A DNA stretch of 64,000 bases from an uncultured Acidobacteriia bacterium (GCA_903900705.1 CAIUOG010000033.1:56869-120868), one strand, 5' to 3'; counted from the first letter of the stretch, positions 46,266 through 55,423 are shown. Program-made: numbers and translations. The notes: a model not told the origin generated them from the letters alone.

Positions 46266-47757
46266 ATGAGCGAGGCACGCTGCGGCCATCCTTTTTATAT
46301 TTCTCCAGCAGAGCTTTCAGACGCGTCACGATTTCCGGCCTTTCCGCGTAGAGATTGCGGCTCTCCCGCGCGTCGGCGCGCAAATCGTAAAGCTCGCCCG
46401 GTTGGTTATGCGGAGTATAACCACGCTCCTTTTGGAACCACGCGGGCTCCTGGTTGTCATCGCCCGAGGGCGCATCAATCAACACCCAATTGCCCTGCCG
46501 GATGGCGAACTTGCCGTTCGCGCTGTGGTGTACGGTGGCCTCGCGAATCGGTCTTTTCCCGGGCTTCCCTAAAATGGCCGGCAGCACGTTGTAGCTGTCT
46601 TCCCCCGCATCCGCCGGCAACTTGTGCCCCAACAGAGCGGCGAGCGTCGCCATCAGATCGGTCTGGCAGATGATTTCATCGCTGCTGGTTCCGGGCTTGA
46701 TTTTCCCTGGCCAGCGGGCCACCCACGGCACGCGGTGTCCGCCTTCCCACGCATCGCGCTTCACACCCCGGAAATCTCCCATGGAGTAATGGCCGAAGTC
46801 GCGGACGCGGTCATAGGCGAACTTCTCCGGCCCGTTGTCGCTGGTGAAAACCACCAACGTGTTCCCGGCGAGTCCCGCCTTCTCCAGCGCGTCCAACAGC
46901 ATCCCCAGCGTCGCATCCACCTGATTGACCCAGTCACCATACGGGCCCACGGGCGTTCTCCCCTGGAACTCCCTGGCCGGGACAATCGGCGTGTGGGGAC
47001 CGGTACACGCGAAGTACAGAAAGAACGGATTGTGATCCGCACCTCGCTGTTCGAGGTACTGCACAGCGCGACGCGTCACCTCCGGCAGTACGTCCTCCTG
47101 TTTCCACCCGGGCATCGCCGGGCCTTTCCGGCTGTCGATGGGGCCAAAGGCTTTGTTCGGGCCCTGAGTCATGCCTCCGCCCTCGAAAACGGCGGTCGGC
47201 GTACCCAGCAGCCGGTCGTTCTCAATGTAGACGTACGGCGGATAATTCGGGGCGTCCATGCCGAAGAAGTAATCGAAGCCGCGCGTTACCGGCCCGTTGG
47301 CTGCGGGTTTTTCGAGGTCATAGCTGCCGTCCTCCTTCTTTGCCCAGTCGAAGCCCAGATGCCACTTGCCGAAGGCGGCGGTCTTGTAGCCATGCGTCCG
47401 CAGCATGGCCGGAACCGTCAGGCGTTCCGGTTCGATCAGCGGCGGGTCCCATTGCACCAGCACGCCCTTCTTCAGGCGACTGCGCCACGCATAGCGACCG
47501 GTCAGAATGCCATACCGGGTGGGGGAGCAGACGGCGGTCGGGTCGTGCGCGTCTGTGAAGTGAATACCCTGACGCGCCAGACGGTCCAGGTTCGGGGTGG
47601 GAATCCGGCTCTTCGGATTCTGAAACCCGGCATCGCCAAAGCCGAAGTCGTCGGCCAGAAAGTAGAGGATGTTGGGTTTCGGGGCAGGGGCTGCATTGGC
47701 CGAGGCCGCCACCAGCGGAAGAGCGACGAATTCTCTGCGGTTCATCCCGCCCATCAT
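46261..47757 (-). CDS. Secreted type I sulfatase
   Basis: A 498-residue sulfatase that removes sulfate esters from sugars or other compounds. Tat-like signal MNRREFVALPLVAASANA. The active-site motif C77-S-P-T-R81 (formylglycine precursor, CxPxR) and the metal-binding LADDFGFGD near residue 35 are present, with TGPHTPIVP and FTSDNGPE further on. Formylglycine formation requires an FGE or anSME maturase, not seen here. Start chosen at the ATG at 47757; alternatives are 47754 and 47745. Its stop lies inside the triple repeat before the quinoprotein gene. Confidence 0.9.
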   Translation of the reverse strand: MMGGMNRREFVALPLVAASANAAPAPKPNILYFLADDFGFGDAGFQNPKSRIPTPNLDRLARQGIHFTDAHDPTAVCSPTRYGILTGRYAWRSRLKKGVLVQWDPPLIEPERLTVPAMLRTHGYKTAAFGKWHLGFDWAKKEDGSYDLEKPAANGPVTRGFDYFFGMDAPNYPPYVYIENDRLLGTPTAVFEGGGMTQGPNKAFGPIDSRKGPAMPGWKQEDVLPEVTRRAVQYLEQRGADHNPFFLYFACTGPHTPIVPAREFQGRTPVGPYGDWVNQVDATLGMLLDALEKAGLAGNTLVVFTSDNGPEKFAYDRVRDFGHYSMGDFRGVKRDAWEGGHRVPWVARWPGKIKPGTSSDEIICQTDLMATLAALLGHKLPADAGEDSYNVLPAILGKPGKRPIREATVHHSANGKFAIRQGNWVLIDAPSGDDNQEPAWFQKERGYTPHNQPGELYDLRADARESRNLYAERPEIVTRLKALLEKYKKDGRSVPRSS

Positions 47758-47860
47758 ATTCCGCTCTGGTTTGTTTCGGTAACATTCCACGCGGCACTGC
47801 GCGAAAACACCTCGAACTGCGCGATCCCGCGCGTTTCAGGTCCGTTTTTCGGCATTTGTT

Positions 47861-47877
47861 TTGGCATGGCGCGTGCA
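47861..47877 (+). promoter_or_regulatory. Candidate sigma-54 (-24/-12) promoter
   Basis: TTGGCATGGCGCGTGCA matches the sigma-54 pattern TGGCAY-R-N4-YTGCA with exact GG-N10-GC spacing. Transcription would start near 47888 and reach the cytochrome c ATG at 47943 after about 55 bases, with an AAAAGGGGAGG ribosome binding site in between. No sigma-54 activator gene is in the window. Confidence 0.45.
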
Positions 47878-47942
47878 CAACTCCCCACCGAAGGTCGCAC
47901 CGGCCTTGAGATACACGGCCTTGATAAAAAAGGGGAGGTTCC

Positions 47943-48470
47943 ATGAAACGCACATTGATTTTCGTTGCGGGGGCCACACTGGCTTTCTGCCCGATGGTGA
48001 AAGCACAGGACGCGGCCGCGCAGGTTGAGCGCGGGCGTCAACTGTTTGCACGAGTCACGAAAGGGACTGCCTGCGCTTCCTGCCATTCGATGGAGGGAGT
48101 GGGCACCGCCGTTGGTCCGGACCTGAAGAAACTGGCCGGCGTGATCGGGCCACGCGGACTTGCCACCACCATTCAGATGACCATGACCTGCTACGTGCAG
48201 GAAGTCACGCTGAAAAGCGGGCGCACGTTCCCGGGGATGGAAAAGTCGAAGGCGAACGGCGTGGTCGAAATGTGGGATCTCTCGAAGTTCCCCGCAAACC
48301 TGGTCACGGTGAAGGAAAGCGAAATCGTCTCGCAGAAAACGAACAGCACCTGGGGCCATCCACCTACCAAAGCAGGCTATACGGACCAGGAACTGGCCGA
48401 CATCATCGGGTATCTGAAAGCGGCTTCCACCGGCACGGCGAAAACGGTGACCCCGGAAGAACTACAGTAG
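47943..48470 (+). CDS. Small mono-haem c-type cytochrome
   Basis: A 175-residue exported cytochrome c. Signal peptide MKRTLIFVAGATLAFCPMVKA; haem motif C44-A-S-C47-H48 (GTACASCHSM). The methionine axial ligand is not obvious (candidates in TIQMTMTCYVQE and FPGMEKSK). The second half (SGRTFPGMEKSKANGVVEMWDLSKFPANLVTVKESEI) resembles the beta insert seen in cytochromes that partner membrane-anchored or dehydrogenase proteins. A strong GGGGAGG ribosome binding site and a sigma-54-like promoter lie upstream, and a classic terminator follows, so it is a single-gene transcript. Confidence 0.87.
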   Translation: MKRTLIFVAGATLAFCPMVKAQDAAAQVERGRQLFARVTKGTACASCHSMEGVGTAVGPDLKKLAGVIGPRGLATTIQMTMTCYVQEVTLKSGRTFPGMEKSKANGVVEMWDLSKFPANLVTVKESEIVSQKTNSTWGHPPTKAGYTDQELADIIGYLKAASTGTAKTVTPEELQ

Positions 48471-48505
48471 AGGCGAAATACAGTAGAAAAAGCTCTCCTG
48501 AAAGC

Positions 48506-48539
48506 AGAAAGGCCGCCCGAAATCAGGGGCGGCCTTTCT
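48506..48539. terminator. Intrinsic terminator between cytochrome c and M48 peptidase genes
   Basis: AGAAAGGCCGCCC (48506-48518) pairs perfectly with GGGCGGCCTTTCT (48527-48539), an eight-base loop, with T-rich sequence after the stem on the plus strand and in the A-rich start for the minus strand. It serves both convergent genes. Confidence 0.85.
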
Positions 48540-48558
48540 GTTTGCACTGCATACTGTG

Positions 48559-49563
48559 CTAGTTATCGCGGCGTTTCAGCGTCGGGCGGTCATCCTGATC
48601 CGCCTTCGGAGCCTTCTCGTCACCGTTGGCGTCAATCTGGCCGTTCGGATTGCGGCGCAGCGTCGGGCGACCGGCATCCTTCACATCATCCACCTTCCGG
48701 CGGTTGTGCATCGCCATCACGCGAACCTTTACATCGTTGAATTCGCTGGTCGTGACCACGTATTCCGGTTTCTCTTTCAGGTACTTCTGGATCACGGCCT
48801 GCGAATTCTTAATACGGTCATCGGTAGGCGGATGCGAACTGAACAGCTTCGAAACGCTGCCCGGCTTCCGCTTCTCCTGCGACTGCACCTTCTCAAAGAA
48901 ATCGACAAAGGACTGCGGGTCGTAGCCTGCTTTGTAGATGTATTCGAGACCCAGCATATCGGCTTCAGACTCAAAACCGCGACTGAACTTGAGGAAGCCC
49001 AGCGGCACAGCGAGCCCCATGCCCTGATAGATTGCGTAGCCGGTGATGCCCCCCATGAAGATCAGCGGGAGGGTTCCGTACTGCACCAGTTGGCCGCGCG
49101 TGGCCTGGCGCGTACCGTGACGGGCCGCCACGTGAGCGATTTCGTGCGCCATCACGCCCGCCATCTCGGCTTCATTGTCGGCATTCAGCAGAACACCGGT
49201 GTTCACGAAGAAGAAGCCGCCCGGCAGAGCGAAGGCGTTAATCTCTTCCGAATCGATCACTTTGATGGTGAAGGGAACCTTGGCGTCGGAGTTTCGAACC
49301 AGATTCTGGCCGATCCGGTTGACGTACTCCGCAATAATCGGATCGTCCACAATTTTGGCCTGACGCTCAACTTCCTGGGCCATTTGCTTGCCCATGCCGA
49401 TTTCTTTCTCGATCGAGTAGAAATTGACGCCTTTGCCCACGTCGCGATTGCCGATTTCGTCAGGATCCTTCTTCTTGTCCCCCGCGAAGGTTACAGGCGC
49501 AAGAAGGGAAAGCATTGCAACGACGGCGGTTGCTCTCTGAACGGGCCGGAAGAAGAAGTTCAT
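48559..49563 (-). CDS. M48-family metallopeptidase (periplasmic)
   Basis: A 334-residue zinc protease of the M48 (BepA/Oma1/HtpX-like) group. After the signal peptide (MNFFFRPVQRATAVVAMLSLLAPVTFAG), the zinc motif is H140-E-I-A-H144 with the third ligand glutamate in RGFESEADMLG. The N-terminal DEIGNRDVGKGVNFYSIEKEIGMGKQMAQEV segment is typical of periplasmic M48 chaperone-proteases that help outer membrane assembly. The C terminus has two near-identical motifs (GRPTLRRNPN and DRPTLKRRDN) in a disordered, charged tail. ATG at 49563 chosen for the signal peptide. Confidence 0.88.
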   Translation of the reverse strand: MNFFFRPVQRATAVVAMLSLLAPVTFAGDKKKDPDEIGNRDVGKGVNFYSIEKEIGMGKQMAQEVERQAKIVDDPIIAEYVNRIGQNLVRNSDAKVPFTIKVIDSEEINAFALPGGFFFVNTGVLLNADNEAEMAGVMAHEIAHVAARHGTRQATRGQLVQYGTLPLIFMGGITGYAIYQGMGLAVPLGFLKFSRGFESEADMLGLEYIYKAGYDPQSFVDFFEKVQSQEKRKPGSVSKLFSSHPPTDDRIKNSQAVIQKYLKEKPEYVVTTSEFNDVKVRVMAMHNRRKVDDVKDAGRPTLRRNPNGQIDANGDEKAPKADQDDRPTLKRRDN

Positions 49564-49680
49564 TACGGAGGGCGTCTCCTGTTTCCTGATTATAACCCCG
49601 CTCCTGGGAGTGCGGTTCTTAATAGTGTACGCGAAATGCCGCCTTCGGGTTACCACGGCCTGTGGCGGCAAACGCCCGGA

Positions 49681-50688
49681 TTACAGTCTGATGCAGATCT
49701 TGCCGAAGTGCGCGCCGCTTTCCTGGTAGCGCATCGCCTCCACCGTCTCTTCCATCGGGAAGACACGGTCCACCACCGGCCGCAGCTTCCAGAGAGAGAT
49801 CGCGCGGTTCATTTCCTCAAACATCTCCCGGGACCCTACATAAATCCCCTGAAGCCTGACCGATTTCAGCATGATCGGCCGGGGGTCCATCTCGCCCAAC
49901 CCCGCCAGAATTCCGATCAGCGCGATGTGCCCACCGCGCCGAACCGCCTTGACAGAAAGCGGCAGCGTTCCCGCGCCGCCAACCTCAATAACGTGGTCAA
50001 CCCCCAGCCCACCGGTCAAAGCCCGCACCGGCTTGTCCCACTCCGGCGTGGTCTTGTAGTTGATCACCTCGTCTGCGCCCATCGCCCGCAGGCGTTCCAG
50101 CTTTTCGTCGCTCGAAGAAGTGGCGATCACCCGTGCACCGGCAAACTTCGCAAACTGCAGCGCGAACAGGGAGACGCCGCCAGTGCCCTGCACCAGCACC
50201 GATTCGCCCGGCTTGAGCCCGCCCGATCGGAACAACGCGTTCCAGGCAGTCACCGCGGCGCACGGGAGGGTCGCCGCTTCCTCATAAGAAAGATGCTCCG
50301 GGAACGGGACGAGGCCGTTCGCGTCGAGACAGACCTGCTCGGAGAGCATTCCGTCGATGGCGCCGCCCATGGCGGACAGAGCCTTCTCATCGTCCGGCCC
50401 ACCCTCCAGCCAGTGCTGGAAAAAGATTCCGCAGACTCGGTCGCCCGGCTTTACCCGCGTCACACCCGGTGCGACCCACAGGACTTCCCCGGCGCCATCC
50501 GAAAGCGGAGTCAGCGGAGCCTTCACCGAGCGGCCATAACCACCCCTCGCGACAACCAGATCGCGAAAGTTCAGCGAGCAGGCGCGCACCCGCACCACCA
50601 CCTGGCCAGGGCCCGGTTGCGGTTCCGGCATCTCAAGAATTTGAAGCTTTTCGTAGGCAAAACCATCAACAAAACGCTGGACTCTCAC
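49681..50688 (-). CDS. Zinc-type alcohol dehydrogenase/quinone oxidoreductase (MDR family)
   Basis: A 335-residue NAD(P)-dependent MDR-superfamily enzyme. I start it at the GTG at 50688, which has AGGAG eight bases upstream; the longer frame adds a non-protein-like leader. GroES-like domain with CSLNFRDLVVARGGYG (about 35-50) and the NAD(P)-binding motif VLVQGTGGVSLFALQFAKFAG (about 165). Few canonical zinc cysteines are present, so it may be of the zinc-free quinone-oxidoreductase type. It is divergent from ispH. Substrate unknown. Confidence 0.82.
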   Translation of the reverse strand: MRVQRFVDGFAYEKLQILEMPEPQPGPGQVVVRVRACSLNFRDLVVARGGYGRSVKAPLTPLSDGAGEVLWVAPGVTRVKPGDRVCGIFFQHWLEGGPDDEKALSAMGGAIDGMLSEQVCLDANGLVPFPEHLSYEEAATLPCAAVTAWNALFRSGGLKPGESVLVQGTGGVSLFALQFAKFAGARVIATSSSDEKLERLRAMGADEVINYKTTPEWDKPVRALTGGLGVDHVIEVGGAGTLPLSVKAVRRGGHIALIGILAGLGEMDPRPIMLKSVRLQGIYVGSREMFEEMNRAISLWKLRPVVDRVFPMEETVEAMRYQESGAHFGKICIRL

Positions 50689-50722
50689 TGTCTGCTCCTG
50701 CGGCGGAAACGTCTTTTCCCGA

Positions 50723-50731
50723 TGATATACT
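50723..50731 (+). promoter_or_regulatory. Extended -10 promoter box for ispH
   Basis: TGATATACT is a TGn-TATACT extended -10, ending 24 bases before the ispH ATG at 50756. No good -35 is needed for this class. The ispH-shc pair would be transcribed from it. Confidence 0.45.
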
Positions 50732-50755
50732 GAGAGTTTACCCGCGCCTATCCCT

Positions 50756-51745
50756 ATGCCTCTCAAGCCGATCGCCCCCAACACGGGCGAAAAGAAAATT
50801 TATCTTCTGAAGCCGCGCGGATTCTGCGCCGGCGTCGTTCGAGCCATCGATGTGGTTAAGATCGCGCTGAATCTGTACGGGCGCCCGGTCTACGTTCGAA
50901 AAGAAATCGTCCACAACAAACACGTCGTGGAGGAACTGCGGGAACTGGGAGCCATTTTCGTGGAAGAACTGGCCGAGGTGCCCGATGGCGGTCGCGCCAT
51001 TTTCAGCGCCCACGGCGTTTCTCCGGAAGTGCGGGCGCAGGGCAAGCTTCGCGGCCTCTCCATCATCGACGCCACCTGTCCCCTGGTCACCAAGGTCCAC
51101 CTTGAGGCAGTGAAATTTGCCCGCGAGGGCTACACCATCGTCCTGATTGGTCATAAGAATCACGATGAGGTGGTGGGAACCCTGGGCGAGGCGCCGGACA
51201 AGATGGTACTCGTGGAATCAGTGGAAGATGTGGACGCGCTCCGCATTGACGACGACACGCGGGTGGCCTATCTCACCCAGACGACTTTAAGTCTGGATGA
51301 AACCAAAGACATCATGGCGCGTCTCGTAGAGAGATTCCCCATGATTCGCGGACCGAAATCCCAGGACATTTGCTACGCCACCGAAAATCGTCAGATGGCG
51401 GTGAAGGGTGTGGCTCAGTTCTGTGACCTACTGCTGGTGGTCGGCTCGGGCAACAGTTCGAATTCCAAGCGTCTGGTGGAGGTGGGGCAGAACTACGGGG
51501 TTCAGTCTTTCCTGGTGAACGACTGGAGCGACGTCGATCTCGCGTGGCTCGAAGGCGCAAAAAGCGTTGGCGTCACCGCTGGCGCGTCCGCCCCGGAACA
51601 TCTGGTGGAACAGATTGTGGAAGCGTTGCGTACCCACGGCTATGGGGACCTGGAAGAAGTGGAAATGATTGAAGAGGATGTGCGTTTCTCCCTGCCGCCG
51701 GAACTGGCCGGAGCCGCGTCACAGCTTTACAGCATCGGCCGATGA
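50756..51745 (+). CDS. ispH: 4-hydroxy-3-methylbut-2-enyl diphosphate reductase
   Basis: A 329-residue iron-sulfur enzyme that makes IPP and DMAPP in the last step of the MEP isoprenoid pathway. The three [4Fe-4S] cysteines are C24 (RGFCAGV), C108 (DATCPL) and C206 (DICYATENRQ), and the substrate-binding SAHGVSP and GSGNSSNSKRL motifs are intact. The stop codon overlaps the start of the squalene-hopene cyclase gene by four bases (ATGA), directly linking isoprenoid precursor supply with hopanoid synthesis. Confidence 0.96.
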   Translation: MPLKPIAPNTGEKKIYLLKPRGFCAGVVRAIDVVKIALNLYGRPVYVRKEIVHNKHVVEELRELGAIFVEELAEVPDGGRAIFSAHGVSPEVRAQGKLRGLSIIDATCPLVTKVHLEAVKFAREGYTIVLIGHKNHDEVVGTLGEAPDKMVLVESVEDVDALRIDDDTRVAYLTQTTLSLDETKDIMARLVERFPMIRGPKSQDICYATENRQMAVKGVAQFCDLLLVVGSGNSSNSKRLVEVGQNYGVQSFLVNDWSDVDLAWLEGAKSVGVTAGASAPEHLVEQIVEALRTHGYGDLEEVEMIEEDVRFSLPPELAGAASQLYSIGR

Positions 51746-53697
51746 CATCTGCTCTGCAAATCAGCGAGACCCTGATCGGCTCCTCCCGGGAGACACTCCA
51801 GCGGGCCGCCCAACAGCTCTTGAACCTGCAGCACCCGGACGGTTACTGGTGTGCGCTGCTGACGGCGGACACCACGCTCGAATCCGACTACATCCTGCTG
51901 CAACTCTGGCTGCATCCGCCAACCGCCGACGGTATCTGGAACCCGCCCAACCGCGACCAGATCGGCCGCGCCGCGGACCGCATTCTCTCTCAGCAACTGC
52001 CGGATGGCGGTTTTAATATTTACGCGAAGGGCCCCAGCGAAATCAGTGCCTGCGTCAAAGCCTACTTCGCCCTGAAACTGGCGTCTCTGATTTACCCCGC
52101 CCTGGCCCCGGTCGATCCGCGCCTTGCCAGACTCCGTGACCGCATCATCGACCTCGGCGGCATCCAGGCGGCGAACAGTTACACGAAAGTCAATCTCAGC
52201 CTGTTTGACCTGTACCCGCGCGAAGGCACGCCCAGCATTCCACCGGAGATTCTGCTGCTGCCCGGCAAACTGCTGTACCAGATGTCATCCTGGACGCGCG
52301 CCATTGTCGTTTCGCTCGCCATCGTGCATGCGCACGACCCGAAGCGGCCCGTACCGGCGGGCTTTACCCTCGAAGAGCTGTTCGTCCCGGGCAAGAGCAC
52401 GGTTTTTGAAAGCGACGATTCCTGGCTCAGCTGGCGCAAGACTTTTATCCAGTCCGATAAGATTCTGAAGCTCTGGGAGAAGTACGGCCACGCCCGCATC
52501 CGTCAAACCGCGCTGCGCAAGTGCGAGCACTGGATGCTCGAACGCATGCGCCATTCCCAGGGTCTGGGCGCGATCTATCCGCCCATGCAGTACTCGATCA
52601 TGGCGATGGACGTCCTCGGCTATAAGCCGGACCATCCGGTGCGCCTCGAAGCTATCCGGCAGTTTGACGCATTGATGGTGGACGACGGCGAGACACTGTT
52701 CTTCCAGCCCTGCTTCTCCCCCGTCTGGGACACCGCCATCGGCGGTTTCGCTCTCGGTGAGGCGGCTGCGGCAGGGGCCGATATTGCCGCCACGGGGCCG
52801 GCCCTGACAAAGGCCATCGATTGGCTGCTCAAACGCGAAATCCGTCGCAAAGGCGACTGGTCGGTCAAGCGCCCCAACACCGAGCCTTCCGGCTGGGCCT
52901 TCGAATTCGAGAACGACTGGTATCCGGATATCGACGACACCGCGATGGTGATGCTGGCATTCCCGCATTTCAAAGCCTCCAGTGAGGCCGCCCAGGAAGC
53001 AACCCGGAAGCGCGCCATCGACTGGCTGCTGGCCATGCAGTCCAAAGACGGCGGCTGGGCCGCGTTCGATGTCGATAACAACTGGGAAATCCTCACGCAC
53101 GTTCCGTTCGCGGACCACAACGCGATGCTCGATCCCACCTGCGCGGACATCACCGGTCGCACGCTCGAGGCCCTCGCGGCCAACGGACTCGACCGCAATC
53201 ACCCCGCCTGCCGGAAAGCCATCGACTACCTGACCCGCACCCAGCTTTCCGACGGCAGCTGGTACGGACGTTGGGGCGTGGCGTTTATCTACGGCACCTG
53301 CTTTGCCCTGCGCGGACTCCGCGCCATGGGTGAGGACGACCACGAACCGCACATTCAGCGCGCCAACGAATGGCTGCGCGCGCTGCAGAATCCCGATGGG
53401 GGCTGGGGCGAGAGTTGCGCCAGCTACGAAAACGATCTTTTCGTTCCCGCCGAAAGCACTCCTACGCAAACGGCCTGGGCTCTGATGGGGCTGATGGCCG
53501 GCGGCGACACCTATAGTTCCAGCGTGCGCCACGGCATCGAGTATCTGATGCGGACGCAGCGTGAAGACGGTTCCTGGGATGAGGCTCTGGCCACCGGCAC
53601 AGGCTTCCCCAAGGTCTTCTATCTGAACTACCACTACTACCGGCTCTACTTCCCGCTGCTCGCCCTGGCAACCTTTGTCAGGCAGCACGCGGGTTAA
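51742..53697 (+). CDS. shc: Squalene--hopene cyclase
   Basis: A 651-residue triterpene cyclase converting squalene to hopene, a bacterial membrane sterol analogue. The acid motif is D396-I-D-D399-T-A (YPDIDDTAMVML). Several QW repeats are visible (QLPDGGFNIY, MQSKDGGWAAFDVDNNW, QLSDGSWYGRWGV, QNPDGGWGES, QREDGSWDEALATGTGFP). Length is standard. The N-terminal half is slightly lysine-rich compared with cytoplasmic-face membrane binding, as expected. It is translationally coupled to ispH. No squalene synthase or hpnP is near. Confidence 0.95.
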   Translation: MTSALQISETLIGSSRETLQRAAQQLLNLQHPDGYWCALLTADTTLESDYILLQLWLHPPTADGIWNPPNRDQIGRAADRILSQQLPDGGFNIYAKGPSEISACVKAYFALKLASLIYPALAPVDPRLARLRDRIIDLGGIQAANSYTKVNLSLFDLYPREGTPSIPPEILLLPGKLLYQMSSWTRAIVVSLAIVHAHDPKRPVPAGFTLEELFVPGKSTVFESDDSWLSWRKTFIQSDKILKLWEKYGHARIRQTALRKCEHWMLERMRHSQGLGAIYPPMQYSIMAMDVLGYKPDHPVRLEAIRQFDALMVDDGETLFFQPCFSPVWDTAIGGFALGEAAAAGADIAATGPALTKAIDWLLKREIRRKGDWSVKRPNTEPSGWAFEFENDWYPDIDDTAMVMLAFPHFKASSEAAQEATRKRAIDWLLAMQSKDGGWAAFDVDNNWEILTHVPFADHNAMLDPTCADITGRTLEALAANGLDRNHPACRKAIDYLTRTQLSDGSWYGRWGVAFIYGTCFALRGLRAMGEDDHEPHIQRANEWLRALQNPDGGWGESCASYENDLFVPAESTPTQTAWALMGLMAGGDTYSSSVRHGIEYLMRTQREDGSWDEALATGTGFPKVFYLNYHYYRLYFPLLALATFVRQHAG

Positions 53698-53727
53698 GCC
53701 CGGGGTTCAGCACAACGCCGCAGCCTC

Positions 53728-54651
53728 TCAGGCCGCTTCGTTCGGCAGGCCGATCAGCCGAGTACCGTTGTCCCAGCGAATCTTCCGGAAACCTTCGGGC
53801 TTCGTCAGCTTCCGCACCATCGCGAGGGTCTCGCGCGCGATGCATTTGCCGTGCAGCCGCGGGGACGCATTCGTGGTCCCGCCGCCCCGCCCGTCCGAAC
53901 ACGGGCAGTCACAGCCGAACATCAGCTTGTCCTGGTGTCGGTCGAGAAAGCCTTTCATGAACTCCGGATCGCGGTTCAGCGCATTATTGCAGGAATTTGC
54001 CGACATATCACCGTACAGATTCGCGTAATCGGAAAGCCACCGGTCACTGATCCCACCCGCTTTGATCGGCCCTTCCGGATACGCCGTATCATAGGCATAA
54101 TCCGCACTCACATTCGCCCAGAACGTGTCGGCATGGGCGATAAACTTTGTCCTCGGGAACGCCTTCAGGATCGCGTCAAAACGCTTGAAGCCGCCATTAA
54201 ACACCGCATTTCCCGAAGCCTGTGGCACATCGCCGAAATGGATGGTGATCGGCACATTCAGGTCCGCCGCCAGCGCGTACATCCGCTTCATTTCAGGGCC
54301 GTCGCAATCCACCTTGTACTTAATCTCGCCCAGGCCCTTCGCCCCGTCTTTCACGGCCCTCGTCAGGATTCCTTCTGTCTCCGGCTTCGTCACGTCCGCG
54401 CTCACGAAGATCGCGAACCGCTTCGAATCCTTCGCCACCATCGCCTTCGCCTGGTCAAGATTGTCGGAACGTGTCAGCAGAATTGCCCGCGTCGTTCCGC
54501 TGCCATCCATATGCGCGATATTCGAAGCTCCGTCCGGGCGCAGATGCAAATGGATATCGAGCACCGGCCCACCCCATTCATACTTCGGCTGTGCAAACAG
54601 GCTGGCAACAGGGGCTGCGGCGGCCGCGGCGAGGAAGCTTCGTCGGTTCAT
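53728..54651 (-). CDS. Secreted amidohydrolase-family protein
   Basis: About 307 residues from the ATG at 54651. Tat-like signal MNRRSFLAAAAAAPVASLFAQ, then an amidohydrolase TIM barrel with the metal motif DIHLHLRPDG (about 33-42), HFGDVPQASG (about 142), FIAHADTFWANV and the final FGCDCPCSDGRGGG cluster. This resembles the ACMSD/amidohydrolase_2 group. Three cysteines in GCDCPC are unusual for that group. The upstream frame to 54822 overlaps the cytochrome b gene on the other strand and is rejected. Substrate unknown. Confidence 0.8.
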   Translation of the reverse strand: MNRRSFLAAAAAAPVASLFAQPKYEWGGPVLDIHLHLRPDGASNIAHMDGSGTTRAILLTRSDNLDQAKAMVAKDSKRFAIFVSADVTKPETEGILTRAVKDGAKGLGEIKYKVDCDGPEMKRMYALAADLNVPITIHFGDVPQASGNAVFNGGFKRFDAILKAFPRTKFIAHADTFWANVSADYAYDTAYPEGPIKAGGISDRWLSDYANLYGDMSANSCNNALNRDPEFMKGFLDRHQDKLMFGCDCPCSDGRGGGTTNASPRLHGKCIARETLAMVRKLTKPEGFRKIRWDNGTRLIGLPNEAA

Positions 54652-54718
54652 CACGAACAGCATACTCCTCCCGCAAGGCCTTCGCACGCTATCTTTTCTC
54701 CATGCTATGCTTCCCCAG

Positions 54719-55423
54719 ATGAACAGTGACGCACCACGGCATTCCGCGCTCGTCCGCGTCACCCACTGGGTCACCGCCATTTCCGTCTTCGCGCTGCTGC
54801 TCTCCGGCATCGAGATCCTCATCTCGCACCCCCGTTTTTATTGGGGCGAAACAGGTAATGTGATGATGCGCCCACTGTTCGTCATCCCGATTCCCGCCTC
54901 CCGCGCCACCGTGCACACCGGCTACGGCTTCGTCATGCCGGACCAGAACGGCTGGAGCCGTTCCCTGCATTTCCAGACGGCCTGGGTACTGGTTCTCACC
55001 GGACTGCTCTACTGTGCCGCGGGACTGCTGACCGGCCATATCCGTACCAATCTGCTACCCGCCGCAGCGGACTGGCAATGGCGGAACTTTCTCCGTATCC
55101 TGTCACAACACCTCCGCCTGCAACGGCCCGATGAAGCCGAAGCCCACTCTTATAACGTCCTGCAGCGCCTCGCCTATCTCGTCATCATCTTCGCCGCCGT
55201 GCCGATGCTGATCTGGACCGGTCTCGCCATGTCCCCGGCGTTCGTCTCAGCCGTCCCAGCCGCGGTGACTCTTCTCGGCGGCCAGCAAACCGCCCGCACG
55301 CTGCACTTCTTCCTCACGCTGCTGCTGACCGGCTTCGTGGCCGTCCACATCGCCATGGTCATTCTGGCGGGCTTCCGGAGCCGCATCAGAGCCATGATTA
55401 CGGGAACCCCAAAACAGCCATGA
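54719..55423 (+). CDS. Cytochrome b561-type membrane subunit
   Basis: A 234-residue four-helix membrane cytochrome. Histidine ligands fit VRVTHWVTAISVFALLLSG (H15), ATVHTGYGF, LHFQTAWVLVLTGLLYCAAG and ARTLHFFLTLLLTGFVAVHIAMVI. It is the membrane electron carrier for the molybdenum enzyme encoded next, whose start overlaps by four bases. This mirrors YedZ/YedY-like and sulfite-dehydrogenase-type pairs. An in-frame ATG at 54707 would add four residues. Confidence 0.82.
   Translation: MNSDAPRHSALVRVTHWVTAISVFALLLSGIEILISHPRFYWGETGNVMMRPLFVIPIPASRATVHTGYGFVMPDQNGWSRSLHFQTAWVLVLTGLLYCAAGLLTGHIRTNLLPAAADWQWRNFLRILSQHLRLQRPDEAEAHSYNVLQRLAYLVIIFAAVPMLIWTGLAMSPAFVSAVPAAVTLLGGQQTARTLHFFLTLLLTGFVAVHIAMVILAGFRSRIRAMITGTPKQP

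Noticed and set aside
54652..54822. Extension of the amidohydrolase frame upstream to 54822
   Set aside because: It overlaps the divergent cytochrome b gene and the Tat-like signal begins at the ATG at 54651.
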